Shown piece by piece: positions 1-11,008 of a DNA stretch of 64,000 nucleotides. Within the stretch, counting starts at the first letter, position 1. Each line of letters starts with the position of its first letter. The stretch comes from Macrotrachela quadricornifera. Taxonomy: Eukaryota; Rotifera; Eurotatoria; Philodinida; Philodinidae. The notes beneath the pieces are model-generated. The model worked only from the letters and a program-made list of their open reading frames with translations. It was not told where the DNA came from and did not search any database. Location: positions 97,073 to 161,072 of the forward strand of contig JAJEKB010001051.1 in assembly GCA_022393335.1 (NCBI GenBank), written 5' to 3'. The position numbers were made by a program, and so were the translations under genes.

Positions 1-73
1 AAAAAAACCTATGATAAAAGTTGGTAAATAACAGCTTTGTTTTAGTATTTTTTTTTTGAAAAACTAATAAATA

Positions 74-1639
74 ATGGGTTGTCCTTTTCCAAAATTTACT
101 TCTCAAAAATCATCGGGATCTGCCGAAAATAGAAAACTACCTTCGTTCATTGACATCAGTAATGAAAAGTCACCGCACTATGAACCAGAACCAGAACCAC
201 GCCGTTCAGTAGTACAAATACCTTTACAACCGTTACCATCGTCATCTGCATTAAGACCAAATACACCAATTCTTCAAAATGATCAATCACTTGTACAACT
301 TCATACTCCAATTTATGTAGCTATTCGTTCTTATCAGACAACAAACAATACGCACATATCGTTCGAAATAAATGATGAAATGGAATTAATTAAAGAGATT
401 AATTCTTCTGAATTGTATGTTAACCATTTACGTACTAGTCTTTCTGGTATTATACCAAAAGATTTTGTTCAACTTGACATAGATACTCCACTTCGATTAG
501 CTATTAAAGACGCTGGTATAATACAACGATGTCTTATGCAATATAATGTACCAGGTGCTTATCTTATTCGACGTAGTGCAACTGCTCCAAATAGTTTTGT
601 ATTGAGTATATCACAATTTCATGAACAACGTCAGGCTTTCTATTGGCATTATTTAATTTGTATTAATTCATCAAATAAGTATTTCTATTTTCCTAAAGAA
701 GATAGATTAAAAGACTTATTTTTTTCATCATTTAAACAACTTATTAATGATGAACATCTACGTAATGTTATACCTTTAACTGATATTCTACCATATTCAA
801 TTGAATTTAAAGATGAATTATGGAAAATACCATTTGATGAAATAAATCTTCAACATAAAATTGGACAAGGTCATTTTGGTGAAGTATATCGTGCAACTTG
901 GAATAAAAATCGACAAATAATACCAATAGCTGTAAAAAAGTTACATATTCGTGGAGTTACAAGTACAGTTGAACGAGAAATTGAAGCAATGAAAAAATTA
1001 ACAAATCTTTATATTGTAACACTTTATGGTGTTTCTGAAGATCCAAAAACAAATGAAATTCTTATGATAACGGAACTTATGGAAAATGGAGATTTAAAAT
1101 CATGGTTAAAAAATTTATCACATTTACCTGAATATTCTACTATACTACGTTTTGCAAAAGGTATTTCAAATGGTATGTCTTATTTAGAAATTCGTAATTA
1201 TGTTCATCGGGATTTAGCTTGTCGAAATATTCTTCTTGGTCCAAATGCAAATTTTGTAAAAATTGCTGATTTTGGTTTATCTACTATTGTTGATACGAAT
1301 GATACAGATCAACGTCAAAAAGCTCAATCAGGCAAATTAGCAGTTCGGTGGTTAGCACCAGAATTAATTGATAATTATGCTGCTTATTCAATTAAATCAG
1401 ATGTATGGTCATTTGGTATTCTATTAATTGAAATTTGGCTAAAAGGTGATGATCCATATAGTGAACAAATTCCGGCATGGATTGGACCAGCTGTTAGTAG
1501 TGGACATATTCATGAGAAACCAACAGATTGTCCTGATAATTTTTATGAATATATTATACATCCATGTCTAAAATTTAATCCGAAGGATCGGCCAAGTTTT
1601 GCAGCTTTGAGACAATCTTTTGAAAAATGGCAATACTAA
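74..1639 (+). CDS. Src/Csk-like non-receptor tyrosine kinase (SH3-SH2-kinase), single exon
   Basis: A 521-residue uninterrupted frame. It starts MGC, a classic N-myristoylation plus palmitoylation signal, so membrane attachment is inferred. Domains in order: Pro/Ser-rich N-terminus (1-75), SH3-like (about 78-135), SH2 (about 145-240, core GAYLIRRS at 161-168), and tyrosine kinase (about 254-517). The kinase has the Gly loop GQGHFGEVY, Lys288 in IAVKK, HRDLACRN at 378-385, DFG at 399-401, and an APE-like motif. Such enzymes phosphorylate tyrosine in membrane-proximal signalling. Oddities: the activation segment between DFG and APE has no tyrosine, the SH3 lacks the usual Trp pair, the SH2 lacks its opening Trp, and there is no Src-type tail (the protein ends in Tyr521). 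The missing loop Tyr recalls Csk, but Csk lacks the MGC start. An acceptor-like tract ends at base 45, before the ATG. AATAAA lies about 30 bases after the stop. It has no introns although its neighbours do. The family is certain; the exact subfamily is not. Confidence 0.93.
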   Translation: MGCPFPKFTSQKSSGSAENRKLPSFIDISNEKSPHYEPEPEPRRSVVQIPLQPLPSSSALRPNTPILQNDQSLVQLHTPIYVAIRSYQTTNNTHISFEINDEMELIKEINSSELYVNHLRTSLSGIIPKDFVQLDIDTPLRLAIKDAGIIQRCLMQYNVPGAYLIRRSATAPNSFVLSISQFHEQRQAFYWHYLICINSSNKYFYFPKEDRLKDLFFSSFKQLINDEHLRNVIPLTDILPYSIEFKDELWKIPFDEINLQHKIGQGHFGEVYRATWNKNRQIIPIAVKKLHIRGVTSTVEREIEAMKKLTNLYIVTLYGVSEDPKTNEILMITELMENGDLKSWLKNLSHLPEYSTILRFAKGISNGMSYLEIRNYVHRDLACRNILLGPNANFVKIADFGLSTIVDTNDTDQRQKAQSGKLAVRWLAPELIDNYAAYSIKSDVWSFGILLIEIWLKGDDPYSEQIPAWIGPAVSSGHIHEKPTDCPDNFYEYIIHPCLKFNPKDRPSFAALRQSFEKWQY

Positions 1640-2747
1640 TACTAATAAGATCATTATGTTAATAGAAATAAATAACTTTCTTTACAAGTATTTTTTTTTC
1701 TAGAAATGATGCAATAAATGAGAAGAATTCATTTATTTTGTGTATGATAATATTAATTTATGTTTATAAAAGTTTATTATTTAAAAATTTCATAGTTAGT
1801 CATTTTTATAGAATTTTAAAAAAATGAACAACTTAATATAATATCATTTGTTCATCTGTTGAATAATGATTGTCAATGAACATAACCATTTATAGGAATT
1901 TATTCTTTCATCTAAGACAAATGACTTTATTAATCTCGAAAAGAATATATTTAGTTTGTTTTTTTGTTTTAATATAGTTATTACTTATATGTCATAGTTG
2001 ACATAAGAATTTACTTATGACAATCTAAAAATAGTACCGATAAAATCCTAATTCCTTATAGTAAACAAAAGAAAATTTTCTTTTTTTATAATTATCTTTC
2101 TACGCTATTTGATCGCTGTTCAACTATATTTTTTGAAAAATGTTTGATACCAACAAGATAGAAAACTTTGGTTTATACCATTTGGAAGAGAGGATGAAGA
2201 CTTATTGAATTGTATACTACTGTTTTTGTTTAAAAGTCTTCAGTTGTCCTTTTCAAGAGCAAACTGCAAAAGACTTAGACTTCGATTGTCTATCAAGCTT
2301 CTTGCTTTTTATTTTTTCATTAAAAAAACAATATTTTTCTAATGATTAGAAAATTGAATCAAAAAACACTTCAGAAATCATATGAAAAAAATCAGTAGTA
2401 TGCAATTCTCTGTTTTATTACTATCAAACATTATTCAAAAAATACTTACACTATTTTTTCGATTGCCCAAAGTAGTTAAGCTCTAAATGTCCGAAATATT
2501 AGAAAATAATAATAATAAATATTTTTTATTATGAATACAAATCAATAGACAATTTGAAATAATTCTTTTAGCTAGAAGGTTACAAAATAAAGTTCTGTTA
2601 AACATAATAAACAAAACCTTTAGCAAATCTTTGGTAGTAAGTGCTAATTTATAACAAGTTGAAAGTGACTATACATTTTCTCCTAATTTCCCTACTCCCT
2701 GCTCTATACATATGGAAGAGGTTCAGTAATCTATATTATATTGTACA

Positions 2748-3356
2748 AGGTGCAGTTTTCTCCAGGAACTTTTTCTGATTGGTCACAGAACGAGAAAAAA
2801 TATATATACATACATATATATATACATATGTGAGCATGATGATGATCATCATCGTCATCCAGATACATTATTCTATTGTCTTATTTTCTTTCTTGTCCAT
2901 TCACTAGGTATAGACGCCAAGTCTGTTCATTCATAATCTGAGTATATATATTTGCATCATTTGAACTATACTTCATTCTATCAATATTCCATTTTCTGAC
3001 ATATTTTATTCTTAATCTCACACACACGAACAATTGAATATTAAAAAATTATTAAATCGTTTAATAAAAGTTTTATTATATATGCTATGATTTTCACTGG
3101 TATCTGTTAATATACATATTTATTTATTATATTTATATCATATTATACGAGGTGCAGCTTCCTTCAGGAACTTTTTCTAATTCGTCATAGAACGCGAAAA
3201 AGAAATATACACATGCGTAAATATATGAAATGACCATCTATGTACATTCTCCTGCAATTTATATTATAATAGTTATTCTTTAATATATCTATCTAAATTA
3301 TAATAGACAAACTTTTCAGTTCGGAAAATTTATATGATTGGTCCCAGAACAAAAAC
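2748..3356 (+). repeat. Three diverged copies of a roughly 50-bp dispersed repeat
   Basis: Copies begin near 2748, 3150 and 3311, all in the same orientation. Copies 1 and 2 share AGGTGCAG, CAGGAACTTTTTCT and a final CATAGAACGCGAAAAA-like block, each followed by a TATACA-rich tail. Copy 3 keeps mainly the GATTGGTCCCAGAACA part and the tail. Their irregular spacing (about 400 and 160 bp) points to fragments of a mobile element or a decayed tandem array. The family is unknown. Confidence 0.6.
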
Positions 3357-3824
3357 AAAATATACATATATTATGTATAATACGTCGTATGCCTATACAT
3401 TATGTATATATTTCGTATATGTCCATCTATTATGCATAGATATAGATATATATATATATGTCAGTCATCTTTATAATATTTTATACTCACAATTTTTTTT
3501 CTTATGTGCACTAACCTTTTCAAAGGCTCTGATGCAAATATGTACCACTTTTTTGTTTTCAGTTACAGAATTATGATAAACCAAGATCAATGGGCCTGGT
3601 AGAGAGAAGAATGATACTGTATAGATGAAATTAATTATGGTTACCCGAGTTTAAGTAACTCAGTTTATTTGTCTCTTCAAGAAGGAGTTTTCAAGAATGT
3701 TATCATTAGTTCTCATTTCCAAAAGAACTTAGCCTGTCTAAAATTTGTCGGTGAAGGAGTTAAATTAATTTTTCCTATGATATTAAAGTTCAGCCAAGAA
3801 TGGAAATGTGAGACTCTTGAAATA

Positions 3825-4032
3825 TAAGGAAATACAGGAAAGCACAATGGATACATGAGGAAGTACACAAAAGTAGAGTGGACGCATAGGGCAGTATAGT
3901 AGGAGTACAGTGAAAGTATAGGAAAGTACAATGAACGTATGAGGAAATACAATCGCGATGCGAAGAAATACAGTGAGAACACAGGAAAATACAGTGGAGG
4001 TGTAGAGAAGTACAGCGGAGGCGCAGCTGGAA
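3825..4032 (+). repeat. Degenerate minisatellite, unit about 18-21 bp
   Basis: About ten imperfect units built on the consensus AGGAARTACARTGRANGTAT run without interruption. Because the unit is near a multiple of three, the minus strand shows two overlapping pseudo-frames rich in LYF or CIF. These follow from the repeat and are not genes. The tract is less AT-rich than its flanks. Confidence 0.75.
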
Positions 4033-5718
4033 CACGCATTCCACGAGTTCTACTTTCCCCCTTGAATCTAACCTTTCACAGGGGTCTGTAGCAAATTCTA
4101 ATTCGCAACAGATTAAAAAACAATTTACAAGATCTTTGCTCATCTTTCAACCACCTATTCTAAAAAAAACTAGACGGTTAAAGCTATCCTGAAACAGACT
4201 GTAAATAAATTTATAATCTTCATTATTAAATCCTTTCTTCTTTTTCTGATTGAAACAAAATTTATAGATTCTTAAATTGAAATAAATTTCATCGATTACA
4301 TTCGTGTACTTTACAATGTCATGAGGTCAATTTAACTTAAATATTAGATTAATTTTACGATGAAATACTTATTAAAATTGAGTAAATAAAACTGGTTTTT
4401 ACTATATATTCTTATATAGTTCGATAGAATTTAATGAGTTCTACAAGAATATAAATATAAAAAACGAACTCTGATCCTCTTTATAATATAAAACTTGAAG
4501 AAAATTAGAAAAACAAACAAAAGATCTCATATATCTTGCATTAAAGAGTACGTTTGATTAGAATTATTTTTGATATTCGTATTCTTGTCAAACTCGTTGA
4601 ACTCTATCGAACCATATAAAAATATCTTGAAAACAATGTTACTCTTCAGATATGACAAGCATATTTTGTTTTGTGAAGAAAAAAAACGAACGTGTAAAAT
4701 GATCATAACTTTTCGTAAATACAACGGAATTTCAACATCTTTTTTCTCAGATAATAACCGTTATTATTCTTTATAAAACTGTATATTTCACTTTTTATTA
4801 ATATAGATAATATCAATTTATAGAGAAATGTGGAAAATTTTGAATCACCTTTTGAACATATTAATAGTAATAATGATAAACAAATTCACTTGCATCTTTT
4901 ATTGTTACGTACCAATCTAATATTTAACAAAGCTGTTAACAGTAATAGAAAGAAATTGAGATAAAATCTGATTAACTCGATTCTTTTACAGAATAAGGAC
5001 GTCATTCGATTGTTTCTGGCTTTTTCTCCTTTTGTTATGGATATAAGGGTGTGCATATTCTGAAGTACTACCATTAACTCTATTATTCTCCGATAATATA
5101 TGACAGAAAATACTAGGATAAATAAGCAAAGGGTATCTGTATCTATTCGTCTTTATTGATATTATTATTATTCATAGGAGGCTTGTTTTATAAGAGAATA
5201 TGCAGAAAACAAAGAACAATTGTGTTCATTATTTCTGAAAAGTACACGATCGGTGGTAATATACAACAGAAAGATGTTTTATTCTATCTTTTATCTAGGG
5301 TAAAACATATCATATTAGCAATGAATAATTTCTGAATTATTATTTTCTTTGCATTAGAAATTAAGTAAGATAAATGCCTCATTAAACATACAATTTTCTG
5401 CTTCAGATTTATAACAATTGAAGAGAAAAATCGTAATTAAATTAGATATCCAATTTTTAAAGTAGAAAATAAAACAAAAAAGAATATCAACAGAAATGGT
5501 ATGTCATTAAAAAATTCTTTTATTAAATATGTTAATTATAAAAAAGAAATAGATTGCATGTTTATATTTAGTTTGATAAATTTCAATTGAATCATACGAA
5601 TATTGTGCAATGGTAATATTAGTTTTTAATCGAAAAATTTTCTTTTTATACTTTATTTTTATAGAACAATACAAATAATGAGCTTAATAATTTTCTTTCA
5701 ATAATTTCTAATTCAAAT

Positions 5719-6888
5719 ATGTCAAGTATAAATTATCCATCTTCTGCCGAATTATTAATATGGAATACAACAAATTCAGAAAGTACAGCGGCTATATATC
5801 GTCATCCAATATTATATGGTATAGCTATCTATGCTGTATTTCTTATCATCATTGGAACAATTGGTAAATCAATTATATATATAACATTAAAATCTTATTG
5901 TTATATTTTTCTAATTTTATACAGGAAATATTTTAACTATGATTATTCTTCTTCGTCCAAAATTAAGACAATATACAACAATGCGTTATTTAGTAGCAGT
6001 AGCTGTAGCTGATCTTTGTGCATTATATTCATGGAATTTAAATTTAACTTATAAACATTTAATAAATTCATATCAAAATGATCTTGAAGATTTTTCAATA
6101 ATATCTTGTCGTATTTTATCATATATGGCATTTGTTAGTTTACAATTATCATCATGGTATTTAACAATAGTTAGTTTAGATCGATGTTTTAATATTCATT
6201 TTTTATTTTGGCATCGAAAAATAGGTCGAGCTAATTATGCTATTTATATAATTCTTAGTATAACAATAATAATAGGATTATTAAATAGTCATTTACTTTT
6301 TTTAAATGGTTATCAACAACTAAATTGTATACCATTTGAAAAACGTACATGTTTTATTTGTTATTCACGTCGTAATGATCCATATTATATATTTCCTAAA
6401 TGGGAACAAATACATGTTATTATTTATAATCTAATACCATTTTTAATTATGTCTATATCAAATTGTTTTATAATACGTCGTACAGTAAGATCAAGTGTAC
6501 ATCAAGCATTATCAGACAATGCGAGAAGATATTCGAATAGAAGTTTTCGACAACGTAAACAAAAACAATTAACATATATGCTTGTATTTGTTACATTTTT
6601 ATTTCTTTTATTAACAACACCAGTTATGATTTATAATGTTTTTTTAAGAAATTATTTAATAAATCGTAAACCATTAAAATATATTATACAAGGAATATTA
6701 TTATGTATGCAATTTACAAGTCATGCAGTAAGTTGATTTATTTGAAAAATTAAAAAGAAATACTTTTTTTATTTTGTTTTAAATTTTAGATTAATTTTTT
6801 TATTTATTGTTATGGTGCATCGAAATTTCGTCATGAACTTCATGAATTTTTTACACATACTATATTGAGAAAGAAATATTCTCGATAA
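5719..6888 (+). CDS. Class A (rhodopsin-like) G-protein coupled receptor
   Basis: Three exons: 5719-5863, 5925-6727, 6790-6888, giving 348 residues. Hydrophobic segments fit seven helices. TM1 carries GN in GTIGNIL (formed across intron 1), TM2 has VAVADL, TM3 ends in LDRCF (a DRY variant), and TM7 reads INFFIYCYGASKFR, with the NPxxY position changed to NFFIY. The last is common in invertebrate peptide receptors, so a neuropeptide-type ligand is a reasonable guess but unproven. The extracellular N-terminus is Asn/Ser-rich with NTT and NSES glycosylation-type sites. The frame is open back to an acceptor ending at 5664. One option is that this acceptor only receives a 5' leader, with the start at 5719. 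The other is a tiny first exon ending in ATG at 5496-5498, directly before GTATGT, which would add 19 residues. Confidence 0.88.
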
Positions 6889-8294
6889 ATATTTCTTGTA
6901 AATTTAATTAGTTAAAATAGACATTGAATGATTATATCAATTTTTTGTAATTGTAGTTGAACGAATAATTTTTGTAGAATTTATGTAGAAAAGAACTCTT
7001 TGTCTTGTATTTTCTCGATACTTGTATGAAATCTCATAGTTATGAAAATATGGTGGAGTAAAATTCATTTATTGAAAGCTGGGAAAAAAAGAAAAACAGT
7101 ACGATTGACTCAATCCAAAAAGAGCTAAGAATTACTTGAAAAAAGAAAAAAACTAATGAATATTGTTGTTAAACTTATTCTTTATATTATTGTTCAATGT
7201 GGGTATAGGCTTGACTTAGAATTTGTGATAGTAATTGCTTTTAAAAATAGCTTAAAAAAATGATTTCTTTATTCTTATATTGCACTAATAGAGATCAAAT
7301 GTCAAAAATATAAATTAAGCTCTACTTCATTCAGCCGATCTAATCCAATCGAGGTTTTAGGTTATTTTTAATTGGTTACTGAGAATAACTTCGAAAAAAA
7401 ACATTCATTTTTCTTTCTATCATCAAGTTTTTATAAATCTTCAAGATGAAATATCTATTAATCTTTTTGAAAAATTCATCATTGATATTTTTCTATATAA
7501 CATGAAATAAAAATGAATCGTGCACACGATAAGTAATTGTTAAACTTCAAATCTTGGATATTTTTTTCAAATAACGCCTCACAGTTTAATCTAATCTCTA
7601 ACAAAATATCAATGAAATTAATTGAGAATTTAAGAATAAATAACATAGTTTTGATTATACTTTTTACACAATGAACCATGGCTTCCCATACATTTCGTCT
7701 CTGATTTATTCTGTTTCACAATCAATTCATATATCGTATACTATGATCTATGTCAATTATTATGTTCAATGCATAGCAAAGAATAAATAATAGTTTAAGA
7801 ATTTAGTTTTACGTTAACAGGCATACGGACAAGACAATTATTAAGTGACTCGAAATGACAAGAAACAGAAGTCATTTTCAAGTATCAATCAAGAGTTGCA
7901 TAGATCTTCTTCTTAGGTTTTGGTTCTGAATCCACTCGAATTCACAAAATGTCCATTTAAAATTTGTTAGGATAGAAAATAGTTTGACGATAGAATCAAT
8001 AATTAATATAGCAATCATCACAGCACGAATAGGAACATAAAAGACTTTCAAACAAATCCGTATTTGTTTTTATGTTTGTCAAAACATATGAAATATTTTT
8101 CCATCATTTCTGCGTGATAATGATCATGTTTCGTCTCTGATAGTATTTTTTTTTCTTAAATTTATGTTTGATTACTCCTTCAGTATGTTCAATTAAATTT
8201 AAATCAGCAATTTTTCAAATCAGACGTCGACAACTCTACGATATTCATCATTGAAAAAAATATTGTTACATACTCTATACGTCAATTAAAGAAT
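6889..8294. other. Intergenic stretch, nothing recognised
   Basis: About 1.4 kb of AT-rich DNA between the receptor stop and a DNA transposon remnant. No frame here has codon structure, splice sites or a domain that I can support. It contains AT-rich simple sequence and the likely 3' UTR of the receptor. Confidence 0.7.
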
Positions 8295-8296
8295 TA

Positions 8297-8941
8297 CAGT
8301 AAAACCTCTCTAGAGTGAACGCCATCGGGACCGTCCAAAAAGTGTTCACTAAGAGAGGTGTTCATTATATAGAGGTTTACGTTGACTGAACTCGTACGAA
8401 TGCAGTGATCAGTATCAACCGCAAATGAATCTGCAACACACATATCATGAGTCAATCATTGCTAGATAAACTTAAAACAATTTCTTTCATCCAGAGTACA
8501 TTTTATTATCAATTTTTTGTGAAAAGTGTTTATCACGACATCTGTGCTATTGAATGATAAAATCATTTAACGGCCAGTTTATGGTTGAAGATCCTTATCC
8601 GGATTTTAAGCAATTTATCGCCATAATCTTATCACCTGATGTAGGAAAGCGTATTGTTTGTTGATATGTGACTGATTAGCTCTTCATGAATTATTGATGA
8701 TTACTGCATCTTGCATTCTGTACAAATAACGAATTCCCTCCATGATGAACAGAGTAGCGATGAGTTGGTTTAGAACCGTTCTAGAGTGAATGCTAGGTTT
8801 TTTTTTTCTTTTATCTTTCATACGTTAGCTCATAATGTTTTGATAATATGTTCACTATATAGAGGTTTTCTTTGTCGAAGGAACCAAAGATCCTGTTCAT
8901 TGTTCAGAGTTGGAAGGTGTTCACTAGTAGAGGTTTTACTG
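8297..8941. mobile_element. Non-autonomous pogo/Tc1-type DNA element (MITE-like)
   Basis: The left end reads CAGTAAAACCTCTCTAGAGT and continues into GAACGCC. The right end is its inverted copy (GGTGTTCACTAGTAGAGG followed by TTTTACTG), about 27 bp with a few mismatches. TA flanks both ends (8295-8296 and 8942-8943), matching the TA target duplication of the IS630/Tc1/pogo group. CAGT-starting ends with ACCTCTA are known from pogo-like MITEs. The 645-bp interior has no transposase frame. Extra copies of the end motif sit inside at about 8343-8380 and 8851-8870, so the element is either composite or carries subterminal repeats. Confidence 0.85.
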
Positions 8942-8943
8942 TA

Positions 8944-9339
8944 GTACAATGTAGACGAAAAGAACGACAACACGTTTCGAACGTCAGGTGCTGCTTAAAA
9001 CGTTCGTTTGCAGTGTTTTTAGAACACATTCATCTAATGAAGTATAGCGTATTTTTTCTCTGCTAACCTCAACCTGAAACTAAAATATACTTCTCTTTGT
9101 CACACGACATTCATCTAAGACTTTTTCTATCATAATCAATAATTATTTACAATTGTTAATTTTTTTTTTTGAAATCAATTACAAAAATAAAACACAAATA
9201 TCATTTGAACTATTGCCATCAGTTCATTATTCACACGAATAAAAGATTTGTTTTTGTTTTAACAAAAATTATTCTAGAAAGAAAAGAAAAGAAAAAAAAA
9301 AAAGAAATCAATCGATACAAGAAAAAGAAAAAAAAAATG
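8944..9339. other. Intergenic, no gene seen
   Basis: About 400 bp between the pogo-type element and the TRAPPC4 stop. Its right part is A-rich (A/G tracts at 9270-9340) and probably holds the 3' UTR of TRAPPC4 on the minus strand. Nothing else was recognised. Confidence 0.6.
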
Positions 9340-10109
9340 TTATGTATAAGGTGATCCAGTTTTTTCTAATGAATCAATAGCTTGTTGAACACTTTGTTGA
9401 AATAAAGGACACCAAATAGGTTGTTCAAGTGAATAAAATGGATTTTTTAATGCATAATCACTATATAATTCATATGAACGTTTTAATAATGCATCAACAT
9501 TTGTTTGTTTTGTATCAGTTAATGCAAGAAATTTAACACCAGTTACAGATTGAAAACAATAAAGTTTAAATTGATCAGTTTCTAATTCTCGTATACCACT
9601 TGAATTAAGTTCTGGTGATAATTGACATGCAATTGCATACATTGAATGAAAAATAGATGCAAGAATTAATTTTTCATTACCATTTAATCGTGTTCGACCA
9701 AATTTTATTGTTACTTTATTTAAAAAAAAAATAATAAAAAAATAAAATCATAATTATTATATATTTATATTTTACCTGGATAATTTGTTGAATCTGATAA
9801 ATATTCAATAATATCACGACTTGTCGGTGTTGATACTGGTTGATCATCATCATTATTTGTTGCTGATGGTGCAGAAAAATCAATAGCATTTCCTCGTACT
9901 GGTTTTCCATTAATTGATAATATTGTATGACCAACTTTAATTCCATCACGTTGACCAAATTCTACAACAACACCTTTTTGACTGTGTTTTAAAACAAAAT
10001 CAAGTGGATAACTAAATGTTTTTTCTAATTCAATATTTGGTATAGAATATTCATGAGAAAATATTAATCCACCACTACGATTAATTACATAAAAACTGTG
10101 TACAACCAT
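9340..10109 (-). CDS. TRAPPC4: TRAPP complex subunit 4 (synbindin)
   Basis: Two exons, 10109-9776 and 9713-9340, give 235 residues, close to the 219 of the human protein. The intron is 62 bp. TRAPPC4 is a longin-fold core subunit of the TRAPP tether that activates RAB1 in ER-Golgi traffic and autophagy. Matching landmarks in order: VYVVN-like start (here [11 protein letters not shown]), [28 protein letters not shown], the split segment [13 protein letters not shown] formed across the intron, [32 protein letters not shown] and [13 protein letters not shown]. The loop between the PDZ-like part and the second longin half is longer than in vertebrates, with an Asn/Asp-rich insert. The start Met matches the family start. 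An AG lies a few bases upstream of it. Confidence 0.96.
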
Positions 10110-11008
10110 ATTTTTCTTTTAAAAACAAATAAAAATATTTATCTGTAATAAAAATAATTTATGATTAGAAATATTTTTCCTTTTTTTTTTATTTTAATGT
10201 TTCAACTTGAGATAAAAAAACAGTTGTAATAGAGAAAAACACAACAAGGGGCAAAAAAAAAANNNNNNNNNNGTCTTTACTTACAAACGGATGTTCATAT
10301 CTGAATAAATTTTTCTAATAAATAGGAAAAGAATGTCTAATTAGAGCGTGGCAACTATGTCAATTAGAAAAAGATCTGACAGGAAACACGAATATGAATA
10401 TGACTTTTCTTATCTATATTGACCAATTGAACACGCACATATATATAAGTTTTCATATCTCTTTTATATTATATTTGATTGAATAAAAGATAGATGATCA
10501 TGAAAAGTAAGGTCCATTAGTTGATGACAATAATCAGTAGAATATAGAAAACGATACTATAATAACAGTGACTGTTTTTTTTTCTCTTTCTCATTCTCTT
10601 ATGACATACATATATGTATGCCCTTAATATTTATCTTTTTCTCTCTATCTTTCTCTTCGCCGTTCTATTCATTGAACACAAGAAAAGAAGAAGAAGAAAC
10701 ATAGATGAATAAAATCTTTTTTTTTCTCAGTTTCTTCGTTTTTTTTATCATTACAATTAAGCTTAGTTCTATGAAACAGACCATTGTAATAATTGCTGTT
10801 ACAATGAACAATATGATAAGCGTAGGTTTATTGCATAGACATTTAAATTGAAAAGTAACAGATGTCTTAAGATGACATTTCGATTTGCTGGTTCAACATA
10901 ACCAGAAGACAGAAATTAGATTATATATTATACTTTTTTTTAGATGTAAAAACAATGAAAAATATATATTTATATCTACTGAAAACCACACAATGAAAAT
11001 CGTTTATC
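10110..11008. other. Divergent intergenic region containing an assembly gap
   Basis: About 0.9 kb between the starts of TRAPPC4 (minus) and the secreted-protein gene (plus), so both promoters should lie here. Ten N at 10263-10272 mark an assembly gap of unknown true length. The rest is AT-rich with T-rich tracts. A strong acceptor-like tract (seven or more T then AG) ends at 10943, about 65 bases before the ATG of the plus-strand gene. Confidence 0.8.

Larger units (their letters stand above)
1640..5495. other. Intergenic stretch, no convincing gene
   Basis: About 3.9 kb of AT-rich DNA between the kinase and the GPCR. Short frames here have no splice support and no recognisable domain. It holds three diverged copies of a short repeat and a degenerate minisatellite, both listed separately, plus TA-rich simple sequence near 2800-2830 and 3420-3460. 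Confidence 0.7.

Noticed and set aside
3713..4143. Two overlapping minus-strand frames with LYF and CIF periodicity
   Set aside because: The periodicity comes from the minisatellite on the same bases. There is no splice support and no domain.
8872..9066. 64-codon frame over the right end of the pogo-type element
   Set aside because: It crosses the element boundary and has no transposase motifs.
10263..10272. Run of N considered as a biological feature
   Set aside because: It is an assembly gap; nothing can be read from it.
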